A stretch of 64,000 nt of DNA from Cyanoderma ruficeps (lineage: Eukaryota > Chordata > Aves > Passeriformes > Timaliidae): positions 350,490 to 414,489 of the forward strand of contig VZDJ01000014.1 of the NCBI GenBank assembly GCA_008694505.1. Reading direction: 5' to 3'. Of this stretch, positions 33,991 to 44,205 are shown piece by piece. The notes below the pieces were generated by a model. That model saw only the letters and a program-made list of their open reading frames with translations. It was not told the origin of the DNA and ran no database searches. The stretch's first letter is position 1. The number at the start of each line of letters is the position of its first letter. Position numbers and translations under genes: made by a program.

Positions 33991-34283
33991 CTGAATTCTC
34001 TGCCTTCTGTCTTCGTGCTGTAGATTCTCACGCAGCTTCATCTAAACAATGTGTATTTTTAAAATGTTCACATAGTTCTCTGAGAGAAGAGATGATTGAT
34101 GGTGATGTCCACCAGCCAGGTTAGAGAGGTGGTGACCTGTGTAGCCAATCTCTGAACCTTTGTACAAATGTATATAAATGGAGTCAGATTTTTGAATTAA
34201 AGAGTTTGTTCCCTTGAACTGCTGCTGGTGGCCTCATCTTTCTGTCGCTGAAGTTGGGACACTCCCAGCCTTGACTATCAACA
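33991..34283 (+). mobile_element. LTR-like interspersed repeat, copy C
   Basis: The third copy, opposite in orientation to those at 5041 and 15679. In sense it reads CCCTGAATTCTCTGCC, TCTCACGCAGCTTCATC, TGATTGATGGTGATGTCCAC, TAGAGAGGTGGTGACCTGTG, TAGCCAATCTCTGAACCTTT, ATGTATATAAATGGAGTC (TATA-like) and TTTTTGAATTAAAGAG (degraded polyadenylation signal), and it ends in TGACTATCAACA. The TATA-like box, a nearby AATAAA-class motif and a terminal CA fit a solo LTR. The left boundary is uncertain. The alternative is a DNA-transposon or SINE-like nonautonomous repeat. Confidence 0.68.
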
Positions 34284-34680
34284 TTTCTGAGCTTGTGGGT
34301 TTGACCCCTCCGTGGGCTATTTATTTAAGAGCTGGGCTCTGATCCTTGTGGCTCCCTTACAACTCGGAGTATTCTGTGATTCTGAATCAAATTTGACCCA
34401 GCGTGTGCTGCCCTGTGTGGAGAGGGCAGGCTCCTGTTGCAGGGACAACCCCATCCCCTCCCGTTTCCACACCACCACCCCCAGCCCAGGGATTATACAG
34501 GGAATTATACACCAGGGCATTACTGTTATCCCCCCTAGACCCGTCTGAGCCTCAGTGCACACGCCTTTGACACACTCCTCACGCACACGGGAGCGCCCAC
34601 AGCCCCACGCTGCTCCCTCCTGCACTCCCTGCCCTCCCTCGCACATCTGCACTTCACAGCCTCATCTCTGCCTCTGCTGA
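34284..34680. other. Unique noncoding DNA
   Basis: Mixed sequence leading into a CpG-rich patch. Contains GGGATTATACAGGGAATTATACACCAGGG, a small imperfect direct repeat at about 34490-34515. No gene recognised. Confidence 0.5.
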
Positions 34681-34990
34681 GCCGCATTTCCCGGGAGCTC
34701 AGCAGCACCAAAACCTCCCTGCTCCTTGCACTCCTCCGATTTCGCTTTCCTCGGTGAGGAAGGAGCAAACCCCGGGTGCTCCCCGGTTTCTCCCGCAGCC
34801 ACGGGAACCGGGGGTGCTGTGGGGGCAGGAGGGTGTGAGAGAGAGGGAAAAAGGGGAAAACGCGTGGTTTGGAAGGGCAGCTGAGCCGTGGCGTTAACGG
34901 GATGATGGATGCTGCCAGGTGGGTGTTTAACCACGTCCCGCTCTGGTCGCTGCCCACGGCGCTGCCGGCGGCGGCTCCGGCACAAGGAAA
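34681..34990. promoter_or_regulatory. CpG-rich patch, candidate CpG island
   Basis: About 24 CpG dinucleotides by hand count in 300 bp, with the densest part at 34921-34980 (CCACGTCCCGCTCTGGTCGC, CACGGCGCTGCCGGCGGCGG). Most of the window is CpG-poor, as expected of methylated vertebrate DNA, so a local CpG cluster suggests a region unmethylated in the germ line, such as a promoter. It lies about 110 bp upstream of a splice-bounded candidate exon at 35095. It is small for a CpG island and could simply be GC-rich DNA. Confidence 0.35.
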
Positions 34991-35094
34991 AGCTGTTCCA
35001 GGGCTGCTTAAGCGACAAATGATGTTGTGTGTTTAACAGACAATGGCACCCACCCACGGCTTGCTCATCCTCCCCTTTTATTTTCCCCTCGCAG

Positions 35095-35187
35095 GTGCGT
35101 GGCTGGAAAACTGCTCCAGCTTTCACCTCGTCGTGGGGAAGGAGGGGCCGTCCCCATTCAACGAGCTGCAGAAACAGCTACAACTCG
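35095..35187 (+). other. Candidate internal exon, 93 bp (unproven)
   Basis: A pyrimidine tract (CTCCCCTTTTATTTTCCCCT) leads to a CGCAG acceptor at 35090-35094, and a GTAATG donor starts at 35188. The 93-bp interval is a multiple of three. It is open in the frame that begins two bases into a codon (phase 1 to phase 1), giving a non-repetitive peptide that includes ENCSSFHLVVGKEG and FNELQKQLQL. Composition is more protein-like than the other frames in the window. I do not recognise the family, the same frame stays open beyond the donor, and chance acceptor-donor pairs are common, so this is only a lead. Confidence 0.18.
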
Positions 35188-35297
35188 GTAATGAAAATAA
35201 CAGGAGTCAGAGCCTGCGCCAGCTCCACCTCTGTGTGCTCCAACAGAGTTTTGGGTGCTCTGTTGATTTATCCCAGCCACGGGTCTGCTTTCTGCAG

Positions 35298-35653
35298 CAC
35301 AAAATCATTCAAGCTGGAAAAGCCTCCTGAGGTCATTGAATTAACCCAGCAGCACCATCAGGTTCACCAGCACCCCACAGGTGTCCCCAGGTGCCACATC
35401 CACACCCTTCTGAGCACTTGCAGGGTTGGGGATCCCCCCTCTCACCCAGCCAGCCTGCTCCAGTGCCTGGCCACCCCTTCTGGGCAGAAATTTCCCCCAA
35501 TATCCAACCTAAACCTCCCTTGGCACAACTCGAGGCCATTTTCTTTGGTCCTGTCACTTGAGAGAAGAAGTGACCCCCACCTGGCTACAGTCTCCTTCCA
35601 GGCAGTTGTGGAGAGCGATGAGGTCTGCCCTGAGCCTCCTTTTCTCCAGGCTA
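35298..35653 (-). mobile_element. CR1 LINE fragment, about 355 bp
   Basis: Antisense CR1 order: CACAAAATCATTCAAGCTGG, AAAAGCCTCCTGAGGTCATT, GTCCCCAGGTGCCACATCCA, ACTTGCAGGGTTGGGGATCC, CCAGCCTGCTCCAGTGCCTG, ATATCCAACCTAAACCTCCC, GGTCCTGTCACTTGAGAGAA and CTGAGCCTCCTTTTCTCCAG. It belongs to the same subtype as 27958-28400 and is truncated at nearly the same internal point (the TTTTCTCCAGGCT block). Confidence 0.95.
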
Positions 35654-36909
35654 TCACAAAACCGTCAGTGAAAATGTCTGTGTTGGGTTCAGACATGAGA
35701 TAAAACCCACAAGGGACAGTGGCAGAGCTGCTGAAAGGGAAGAGTGATGTCCCATCTGCACTGCAAATTGAAAATGAAAAGGAAAAAAAAAAAGCAACTC
35801 AGAGGGTCTGATTCTCACTCCAGTTTTAACTGTGAGTCAGGAGGACTCAGTCACCCTGTTCCTCGGTGAGTGGAGCTACCTCAGCACCCGAAATCACATC
35901 CCAGAGTCAAAGAGCAAATCACGTTCTGTGGACACACATGAATATTTGGCCTGAATTTCAAGGTCATGTGGTAAATCAGCAAGAAGACCCAGATGTCCTG
36001 AGCATGATCCATCCCCTCCTGCCCTGTGAGGCACGGCCTCCCAAAACCATTTGTGCAATTGCCTTATTTCCCAGAGTGACTTACAGATGCTCTTGTAAGC
36101 AGATCCAGTCAATATATTTATTTTCCTTTTGATATACAGCTACAATAGGAAGCCACGCATGAAGTTTATTAAACCTGGCTAATTTTCTATCAGTTCTGCG
36201 AAATATTGATTCTATGCATTCAGTTATCTGGCTCGGACTCAACCTGGAAAGAGAATCATTTAAAAACAACACAAAGAAGCATCCAATTCCTCTGAAACAA
36301 CACTAATCTGAACCTGCAAAGTGTCCCCGTCCTCACGGGCAGAGCCCTTTGATCGACCCAGCCAAAGACAACTCTGTTATTTAGGAGCCATTTGCAAGCT
36401 GGCAGATTAAACAAGGCTTCTTTTTTTTTCTTTTTCCCCTAAAGGGTGGGTGGGGAAGAAGTAACAGCTTTACAGTAGCAGTAAAACATCCAAATGATTT
36501 TTTTTTTTTTTCCCTCTCTGACTGAGCCAGATCCTTCAGGTTCTGTGGGCAGGAAGGCAGGGCAGAAGGATCTGCAGCTCCCCGGGGACACGGTGGGGGC
36601 AGAACCCCTTTGCTGTACCAAGGTTTGGTGAGGCAGGGGCAGGGCTGGCCAGGGCAGGGGTGCAGGGCAGGGTCCTGACATGCAGGGCAAGAGTGCAGGA
36701 GATACCTCAGGGGTGCATCAGCTGCCTCCAAGCCTCAGAGGTGTGTGAGCATCCTCCTCAGCAGAGCACCTTGCACTGTCTCTCCTGGCCAGGCAACACC
36801 TCTGGAAGCAGCTGGTGCAGATGTCTTGTTCTGGAGAGCACAGGTCTGTCCAGCAGGAAAGTCTGAGCCTTAATCCCTGTCACTCCACCTTTCTCAGAGA
36901 ATTTAAAAC
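35654..36909. other. Unique noncoding DNA with T-runs
   Basis: Purine-rich A-run at about 35784-35793, T-runs at about 36420-36440 and 36499-36511. The stretch 36100-36240 is AT-rich (CCAGTCAATATATTTATTTTCC). No gene recognised. Confidence 0.5.
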
Positions 36910-36972
36910 CCCAGAATAATTTGGTTTGGAAGGAACCTTAAAGATCATCCAGTTCCAACCACGTGCAGGGAA
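36910..36972 (-). mobile_element. CR1 LINE tail fragment
   Basis: CCAGAATAATTTGGTTTGGA, then AGGAACCTTAAAGATCATCC and AGTTCCAACCACGTGCAGGG, is the antisense 3' end of CR1, close to the general avian consensus. Only about 60 bp remain. Confidence 0.92.
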
Positions 36973-37119
36973 ATTTTACATTTGCATAACGAAATCAGAG
37001 ACGGGGAGTTCTCTACCTTTAATTCTTCTTGCTTAACTGACCTTCTGCACAAACAAACTGTTGCTGTGCCCGAATTATGATGGAAACCAGCAATAAATAC
37101 AAAGATTCTGTCTAAGCCA
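36973..37119. other. Short unique spacer
   Basis: AT-rich sequence between a CR1 tail and a CpG-rich patch. Contains CAGCAATAAATAC. Nothing recognised. Confidence 0.5.
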
Positions 37120-37482
37120 GTATGGCACCGCGTTTTACCACATCAGTCTCAGGGAGCCTGCCCTGGGATCCGCACATCGGGCCGGCTTTCAGCGACTTCC
37201 TTCGCTTCAAACCCAACCTGCCGCTCCCCCTGCGCCGGAGGCTGCTCCAGACCAGCTGCGGAGCATCATCGCACGAGACAGAACATATGCACGAGTAAAC
37301 AAATTAGGGCCATCTCCAAAACAACAGGCCCCTGGCTTCCTGGAAGGGCCGCGAGAGAGAAACTCAATCACCAGCAGCGGGTGAATCGGTGAAGGGGAGG
37401 GGACGGATCTGCCGAGCGCGGGGATGCTCCGGGCGGCGGGGAGAGCACGGGAGGAGGGCCGGGAGGAGAGCTGGGAGCACGG
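37120..37482. promoter_or_regulatory. CpG-rich patch with a 58-codon open frame
   Basis: About 30 CpGs by hand count in 360 bp (for example CATCGGGCCGGC, CCCTGCGCCGGAGG, GCCGAGCGCGGGGATGC, CCGGGCGGCGGGG). Embedded is a plus-strand frame from the ATG at 37122 to the TAA at 37296-37298, 58 codons, with an Arg/Leu/Pro-rich centre (FSDFLRFKPNLPLPLRRR). It is not repetitive and not CR1. Whether this is a promoter-associated CpG island, a short coding exon or neither cannot be settled from the sequence. The patch ends in a minisatellite. Confidence 0.33.
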
Positions 37483-37640
37483 CCCTGCTGCTCCGGTGCA
37501 GCTCCAGTGCAGCTCGGGTTTCCTCAGAGCAGAACACAGCCCTGCTGCTCCATTGCAGAGCCCTGCTGCTCCAGTGCAGAGCCCTGCTGTTCAGTGCAGA
37601 GCCCTGCTGCTCCAGTGCAGCTCGGGTTTGCTCAGAGCAG
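37483..37640. repeat. Short tandem array, about 23 bp unit
   Basis: CCCTGCTGCTCC(A/G)(T/G)TGCAG recurs at about 37483, 37540, 37561, 37583 and 37603. The block TGCAGCTCGGGTTTCCTCAG and its near copy TGCAGCTCGGGTTTGCTCAG flank the array on both sides, so a larger duplication of the whole module is likely. Confidence 0.85.
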
Positions 37641-37760
37641 GAGCACACACAGCCACAGCCCCTCTGGCTGCAGTTTGCCCAGCACGGAGCTGATGTGAGG
37701 AGAACAAAGATCTGAGCAGGGGCTCATCTCTGGCCAGTGAGGGCTCAGCCAGGGAGGCCA

Positions 37761-37910
37761 GAGATGGTTCCACCAGATATGGTTCCACCAGGGATGGTTC
37801 CACCAGGGATGGTTCCACCAGAGATGGTTCCACCAGGGATGGTTCCACCAGAGATGGTTCCACCAGGGATGGTTCCAGCAGGGATGGTTCCACCAGAGAT
37901 GGTTTCCACC
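37761..37910. repeat. Minisatellite, 15 bp unit, 10 copies
   Basis: The unit GGTTCCACCAGGGAT (or AGAGAT) is repeated ten times with exact 15-bp spacing. Variants are one AGATAT and one CCAGCAG. The 15-bp period keeps frames open, giving artificial MVPPG or VEPSL peptide repeats on the two strands. Sequence identity between units is high, so this is likely a young and possibly polymorphic array. Confidence 0.96.
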
Positions 37911-39574
37911 CTTTGTGCATGCACCTGGCTGTTTGCTCCTCCCTAGCCTCACATTCTTCTCACCAGCTGGATCTCCCTGGTTTTCCTTTTACCCCAAAAG
38001 AGCAAGACAGTCAGCACGTGCTCCCTCAACAGCCCTGGGAGCCCTCTGAGATACCAGAATTTCTCAGGCCAGTCCTTGCAGCCTGACTCCTCTCTCAGCA
38101 CACCAAATTCATCCCCCTTTGCCACGGAAAGCTGCTGCAGAAACTACTGGGAGCCCCAGCTCCTCCTTAGCCCAGGCCCCAGTCTGAGCAGAGTCTGGCA
38201 CTGAAGTCTAACACAAATCCCCTGGTGTGATAACAGGCAGTCAGGGCATCTGACAGCTAAGAGAGAAGTATTTAAAATAACTGGCTGATTTAAGACAAGT
38301 GTCTCCTTAATCCTAAGCAGTTAGAGGTTGTTTTATGCCCCGGATGACAAAGGTTTGCACAGCTAGTTTATCATATGTTTAAAGCTGCCTTAATGTAACA
38401 GCAGAGAATCTGCTATTCATCTCAGGCAGAGCAGGGGAAAGCTGGACTCGCACGTCTGTGGGAAGAAAAAAGGAATGTATGATAAGCAGGAGCTTCTCAT
38501 TGCACAACCCAAGATCCACCAGAAGCACGTGAGGAGAAAACAGTGTCCTCGGGACTGTAAAGCTGCTGCAAGTTCTTTGCTTTGTCCTCTTTGTAGTTCA
38601 CTCTCCAGCTGGAAGGGCCAAATCCGGGATGGAGACGTGGAGAAACCTGACTCTGCAGGACCAGCAGCAGTGGGATCACCGCAGGGGGAAAAGAAAAAGA
38701 GGAAATCTGAGGGCTGTGCTGGCACTGGGCACACCTGAGCCGTGGGAGATGTCAGGATCCTCTCCACAGCTCCTGGGGAAGAGCTGCACGGGCAGAGTTG
38801 CCTTCACGAGATGGGCCTGGCACATCCCTGAGCCCAGCTGGGATCCAGGTGGGATTTTGGCTCCTGCTGCATGGCCCCATCTCACTCCCTGAATCCAACA
38901 ATCATCAAACCTGGGCTTTGGCTCGGCTCTCATCAGGAGGGGATTGCAGGAGTTAAACTCCTTGTTGCAAAGCAGAGATTCCATTTTCCCCTGGCCTTAA
39001 GCGGCTTCAATCCATCTTTCTGCATTACAGAGCCCGTGCTGATTGTTCTGCTGTAGTGAGTAATAACAACTTGTACTTTGTAGATTCCCCCAGGGACCAA
39101 GGCTGCTGCTGCCTCTGCCACACCTCGGGCTCCACAGGGCAGGGACACACCTGCCCAGGCACCCCGAGAGGGACGGGGCTGCAGGAACAAGAAATTTGGG
39201 TGAGAAGGTGTCAAGAGTGAAGGGCACCAGAGTGTGGCTGAGGGGAAACTGGGGTGCCCAATCCCCTGCGGGGTGTGAACGTCACAGCAAGGTGGACACA
39301 CACAGAGTAGGGGGGATATTAGGAATTTTTTTCCCCTCCCCAAAGCTGCACAGACAGGTTTTCTCCAAAGGAATCCATGACCAGAGTTACCAGCTCATTT
39401 TCACCACAAGACCTGGGTTGGTGAAATAAGTACCAATCTCTACACATTTTTTTACAAACAGTTTAAAAAAACAAAAGAAAAAAAAACCCACAAAAAACCT
39501 CCTGCTAAACAGAGATGGCTTTGCTTTGTGTCCAAGCTTTACAAGACATTCTGCCAAAACTAGAAAAGATATTA
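37911..39574. other. Unique noncoding DNA
   Basis: AT-rich and motif-dense at 38260-38410 (TATTTAAAATAACTGGCTG, CATATGTTTAAAGC). An A-rich tract lies at 39463-39500. No gene or repeat recognised. Confidence 0.5.
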
Positions 39575-39830
39575 TTTCCAGCACCAATATTTAATAAAGA
39601 TGTCATCTTTTACTGCAAAGCCAACAGCTGGAACTGGAATCCATTTCCAGACATGGGCACTAACTTGCAATGGCCCAGATTTGCTCAACTGCCTTTTTTA
39701 ATTGTGGGCATTAGCAGATTATGGGTCCTTTTGTAGCAGGTCCATAAAACGCTGCTCTGTAATCTCCTGTAGGCATTAGGGCCCAGATTATCGTGCTTGT
39801 AGTCCATAATGACAGAGGAGGGATTGCCTG
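39575..39830. promoter_or_regulatory. Candidate noncoding regulatory element
   Basis: A block of evenly complex, AT-leaning sequence with GCATTAGCAGATTATGGG, GGTCCATAAAACGCTGC, CTCTGTAATCTCCTGTAGGC, CATTAGGGCCCAGATTATCG and GTCCATAATGAC. The repeated GCATTAG and CAGATTAT words (about 39709-39722 and 39775-39791) are spaced about 65 bp apart. The look is that of a conserved enhancer, but this is an impression from composition and motifs only. Confidence 0.25.
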
Positions 39831-42800
39831 GACCCCTGGGAAATGTGAGGCACCTGGCAGAGGGCAGGAGCCCACGGTGCCCAGCCACGTGCAGGGACGT
39901 GCACAGGGCAGAGCAAACCTGCTGCCACCCTCGCCCGTGGTGAGGCACAAACATCTCCTTTTCTCTTCTTCCCCACTCATTTTTTTGGGTGGAGGCTCTG
40001 GCTGCTTCAGCTTCCTGTTCTGTAAAGACGTGGGTTATCCTTCTCTTTCATCCTAGATGAAAGGAGGTGGTTACATGCACCAGTTTCCAAATCAGCTCCC
40101 AGCAAGAAAAAAAAATAAAAAAAATCATTAAGAGGGTTCAGGTCTGCCTTGCAGCCGAGCTGGGGACTTGCTCAGTCAGCAGCAGGGAGGAAACGTGTCC
40201 CACATATCTTCCAAGAGCGACTGGGAGCACTGGAAGCACCAGGTTTTCAGTGGAAGGTCACTAGATGGCCCCAGATCTTCCTCTGCAGCAGCCACCAGGA
40301 ATTCCAGCTCTGGGAGCCTCATCCTACAGCCTGACCCCAAAGGAGCAGCACGTCCTGATGAGAAGGGCACCAGACGAGAGCCGGGGGTACTTGCCAAGAT
40401 GTCTTGAGTGAAGCACTTGCCCCTGATGGCTTCTCCTGCTCCTGGCCTTTGGCTGTGGAGGGCAGGAGAGCCTGGAGCGTGTCTGGGCAGTGCCAGAGAC
40501 ACTGACCTCACACAGACAAAGGCCAAGAAGTCTGATTGTGCACAAACTCACATCATCCCGCTGCCAGGCTGCTGCAAAACCCTCAGAGGGGGAAAAGCCA
40601 TCCACATTTATCCCTCGGGTTAAATCCCTGCTGGCTCTGGGGCCTGCGGGGCCTGTTTTGTCGGAGCTGTAATGAGCCCACACAGGTCAGGCTCCTCTGC
40701 GTCTCTGGTTCAGTTTAAGCTGTTTGGGCAGGGCCAGAATTAGATTCTGTGAGCAGTCACATGGCTCTAAATCACCACTAAATTCCTCTGGAATTGAGCA
40801 GATGCTCCTGTGGAGAGCACGCCAAAGGAAGAGCTGGTTTGGTAGCCCAGCCCTGCCCTGAGTGATGGCCCCAAAAAAGGGGCACAAAGGTACACGGGGG
40901 GCTCTGGGAGTGCTGGGGTAAGTGATCAGTTAATGGAGGCAAACGATCTTTTCCTTTCTCCTGGCTCGGATCTTTGTTCAAGTGGTGAAATGGGACCCGT
41001 TCCCTGTAATTGCTCGGCTCTTGCACACAACTGCTGTCTCCCACGTGTGGCTTGTTGACATTTAAATAAATTGCAATTATTCCGACAAAGTAGATTGCGG
41101 GGACTCCAGAGAAAATGGGTCAAAAATACCGTCCAGGAGCATCTGCAATGTATTGAAGACATGATTATCACAGGGCAGGATGGGGAGGAGAGGAGGTGTT
41201 GACAAGAATGGAGGCAGCTTGGGGCTGGACACAGCCCAGCACAGCCCCAAACCGTGGTGGGATCCAGCAGGAGCCAAAACCTCCCGGCCCTGGGGAAGAG
41301 GAGACAGCCCTGGTGCAAAGGGAGAACCCAGAGGGGATGGGAGCAAACAGGGAACCTCCTGAACTCTGTGAGTGAAGACCACCTTGGCCAAAGTCTTCAG
41401 GTCTCCTCTCTGTCCTTCTGCAGGAGCATTCAGGGATTTCAGAGGGGGCTGAGGGCTGCGAGTTCCCATCTCACAGTCCCTGAGGCTGGGAGAGGGGAGC
41501 CCTGCTGACCACCCAGACTCCAGATTTTCCTCTCTCTTCACTCCCCAGGGCCTTTTCTGTACCCCATTCCCTTCTTCCTTGCCCTCCAGTCTCTTGGGGA
41601 GGATTTGTCCTTTTGCCCACATCAGTCTGAGTTCCTGAGACCCAGACTGCAAACTCTGGAGTTCTCCTTCCACCTGGGGGTTCCACAAGCAATCCAGGAC
41701 TGCAGCTCCCTGCTGCCTTGCCAGGTGGAGGATACAAGAGGTTATATACAACAGGTTCTTTGATCCCACACCTGCCACAGCTCCTTGTCCAGCCCCAAAG
41801 ACAGACCTGCCCCTCGTGTGGGTCACTGACAGCACAGAAAAATAGATCTCGGGCAGAAATAGAGCACTGAGTGCAAGCAAAGAGATGAAGATTTTAGAGA
41901 ACACTGCAGAAGGGTGGGAGCCATCACAAGAAGAACAAGGACAACGCAGAAATGCACCTTCAGAAAGGTCTCCCAGCGTACCCCCACTCCTTCCTTCTCT
42001 CCCATCCTACTGGAAAGGCTTTGCCTTCTCCCCACACCACAGACCTCTTCCTTGTTTTGCTTCCCAATATATCAAAACGTCTCCCTGCAAGTGTAAAACT
42101 CTTTAGATGAGGGGAAAATAAAATCGATTTGAAATCCCGGCTGCTGGGAGTCTCTGGCACACACACACACACTGTCTGCTGACATTTTCTGTAGCTCTTT
42201 TCCCAGTGAAATCTGTCTCAAGCACAGCCCAAGGGGGCCAGCAACAAATCAGTCGCCTGGTACACAAGTGATTCTTTTAACTACAGGTCCAACACAACTG
42301 CACTGGAAACCACAGCTTTAGTCTCCCGTGGATCATTAAACAAAAAGGGCTGTTTGTTCAAAAGGCGCAGGTTTTTAGGGATTTGTGGTCCTGAACCAAC
42401 CTGGGTTCGTTGCATATTCAATCCCGGTTTGTTCTGACAAGCAGTGGAGCATTCCCATCAGACTGGCATTCCTCTGGGCACCGAGCAGTCACCATCTGAG
42501 TGGGGAACTGCCTGAAAGAGGGGAGCTTCTGCTGTCAAACACTCCGTGAGGGAGGGACAACACTTGTGCCTTATGCTTTCCCCTCCTTTCTCAGCTTTCT
42601 TCACCATTAACCACATTTTTAAAGTCGGTTTTTTACAGATAGAAGAGAAAGCCTTTTTTTAGCCATTCGATTTCCAGCAGCTGAAGTTTCAAAGTAAGGT
42701 GAAAAATCTCCAGTACAGAGCTTTGAGTCCCTCCCGAGATCCCCCACCACCCACTCCTGCTATGGGGATCCAGGAATCCAGAGCTGAGCTCAGCAAGCCC

Positions 42801-44175
42801 CAACACTCCTCCAGTGGAGCTGCTCCTGGAGGTTTGGGTGAGGGCACAGTGAGGCCACACAGGCAAAAAGAGACTTTCAGCTCCTGCCACCCGAGTGACA
42901 GCGACCAACTGACTGATTCCCAATGACAGAAGCCAGAGGGAGATGAAATGAGAAGCTGCATGCAGGGAGCAGACCCAAAAGGAAGGGGAGGAGTTCAGGC
43001 AGGTTGTTAATGTTCCACGACCCAGCCCTGAGACAAAGGCAGGGGTGATGCCACAGGCCTGCAGACACGAGAAGCGCTGCTGAGCACCCAGAGGCAACAG
43101 AGGGGACGAGTTTGTTCTGTCCTGGGAACCTCCAAAACTGCCTCCAGGGCAAAACCAGGTTCTGATTCACGTCCTGCTGTGGCTCCAAGCCCTGGCACGG
43201 TGGTGATACCCAGGTGGGAGAGTGTCTCTGACTCTCTCTTACACCTTTCCTTTGGGAGAGGCCTGGAAATCTGGATTCAGGGCGACCCAACTGCACTCAG
43301 CATGAATGTTCAGCTCCAGCTTGCAAAGAACTTCAGTGTGAGGAAGGGACACACATCAGATCCCCCAAAACCCTGTGTGAATTCTTGTCAAGGCAAAGCT
43401 GAAATGCTGCAGAAAACTTCCAGAACAGCAGATTTCAGGAGCATATCCTACATCATCATTGCCATGATGCCAATGATGAGCTCGAGGTGGTGCAAGGGAG
43501 GCTGGCAAGGCAAAGCTGCACGTGTGAGCAAGGGAGACAAACAGGACAGTGTGGTCTGCAGGGCAGGACACAGGCAGGGACCCACGGGGGATCCTGACCT
43601 GTTCCCGTGCTCCCCAGGGCCTGCAATGACACCTGGACCCACACCCAGCCCCGGGAGAAGCCACAGCCTCTTCTCTGGAGCAGCTGGGGACACCTCTGGG
43701 TAAGGTCATCTCCTGCCAGAGCAGAGGAGGAGGAGCAGGACCATGGAGAAAATGGCACGAAGAGGCATCATCTCCCTCTTCAACACATTCCAAGCACAGG
43801 GGAAGGGTTTGGCTGACTGAGGGATAGAACCATCTGAGCAGTGACACAGATTTTCATTAAACCAAAGGAAGTCCTTGCTGTGCTTCCTTCAGTCCAGCTC
43901 CAGGCTGCCTTTTATTGGGAAGGAATTAACACTGCAGGTTTGGGTCCCCTCCCCTGCTCCCCACAACAAAAGAAAAGCATCAAATCTCAGCTGGAAATAC
44001 CAAAAACTCCTTGAGCCAGAGCAATGGGGTGGGGGGGAAGCAAAAAAAGGGGAAGGAATCAGGGTTAAAAACATTTGGTACAGGAGCTGGTTTAAATCTG
44101 CCAGGGTGACTCCTCAATTCCCTCCCAAAATACACATGCCTGGACACACAGGCACACACACAAATAAACTGCATC
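39831..44175. other. Unique noncoding DNA, 4.3 kb
   Basis: Mixed sequence. A-rich at 40108-40130. A short (CA)n run lies at about 42160-42172. Plus- and minus-strand open frames of 130-275 codons in 41077-41904 and 43179-43847 mirror each other and have no recognised domain. No RNA gene, LTR or CR1 copy is seen, so this is one of the longest repeat-poor stretches here. Confidence 0.5.
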
Positions 44176-44205
44176 TTGCTTTTTAGGGATTTGCTTTTTA
44201 GGGAT
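44176..44205. repeat. Tandem duplication, two 15 bp units
   Basis: TTGCTTTTTAGGGAT occurs twice in perfect tandem. Confidence 0.9.

Noticed and set aside
41077..41904. 275-codon minus-strand frame
   Set aside because: Not repeat-derived, but overlapping frames on the other strand are similarly open, no family resemblance is visible, and no splice or promoter context supports it.
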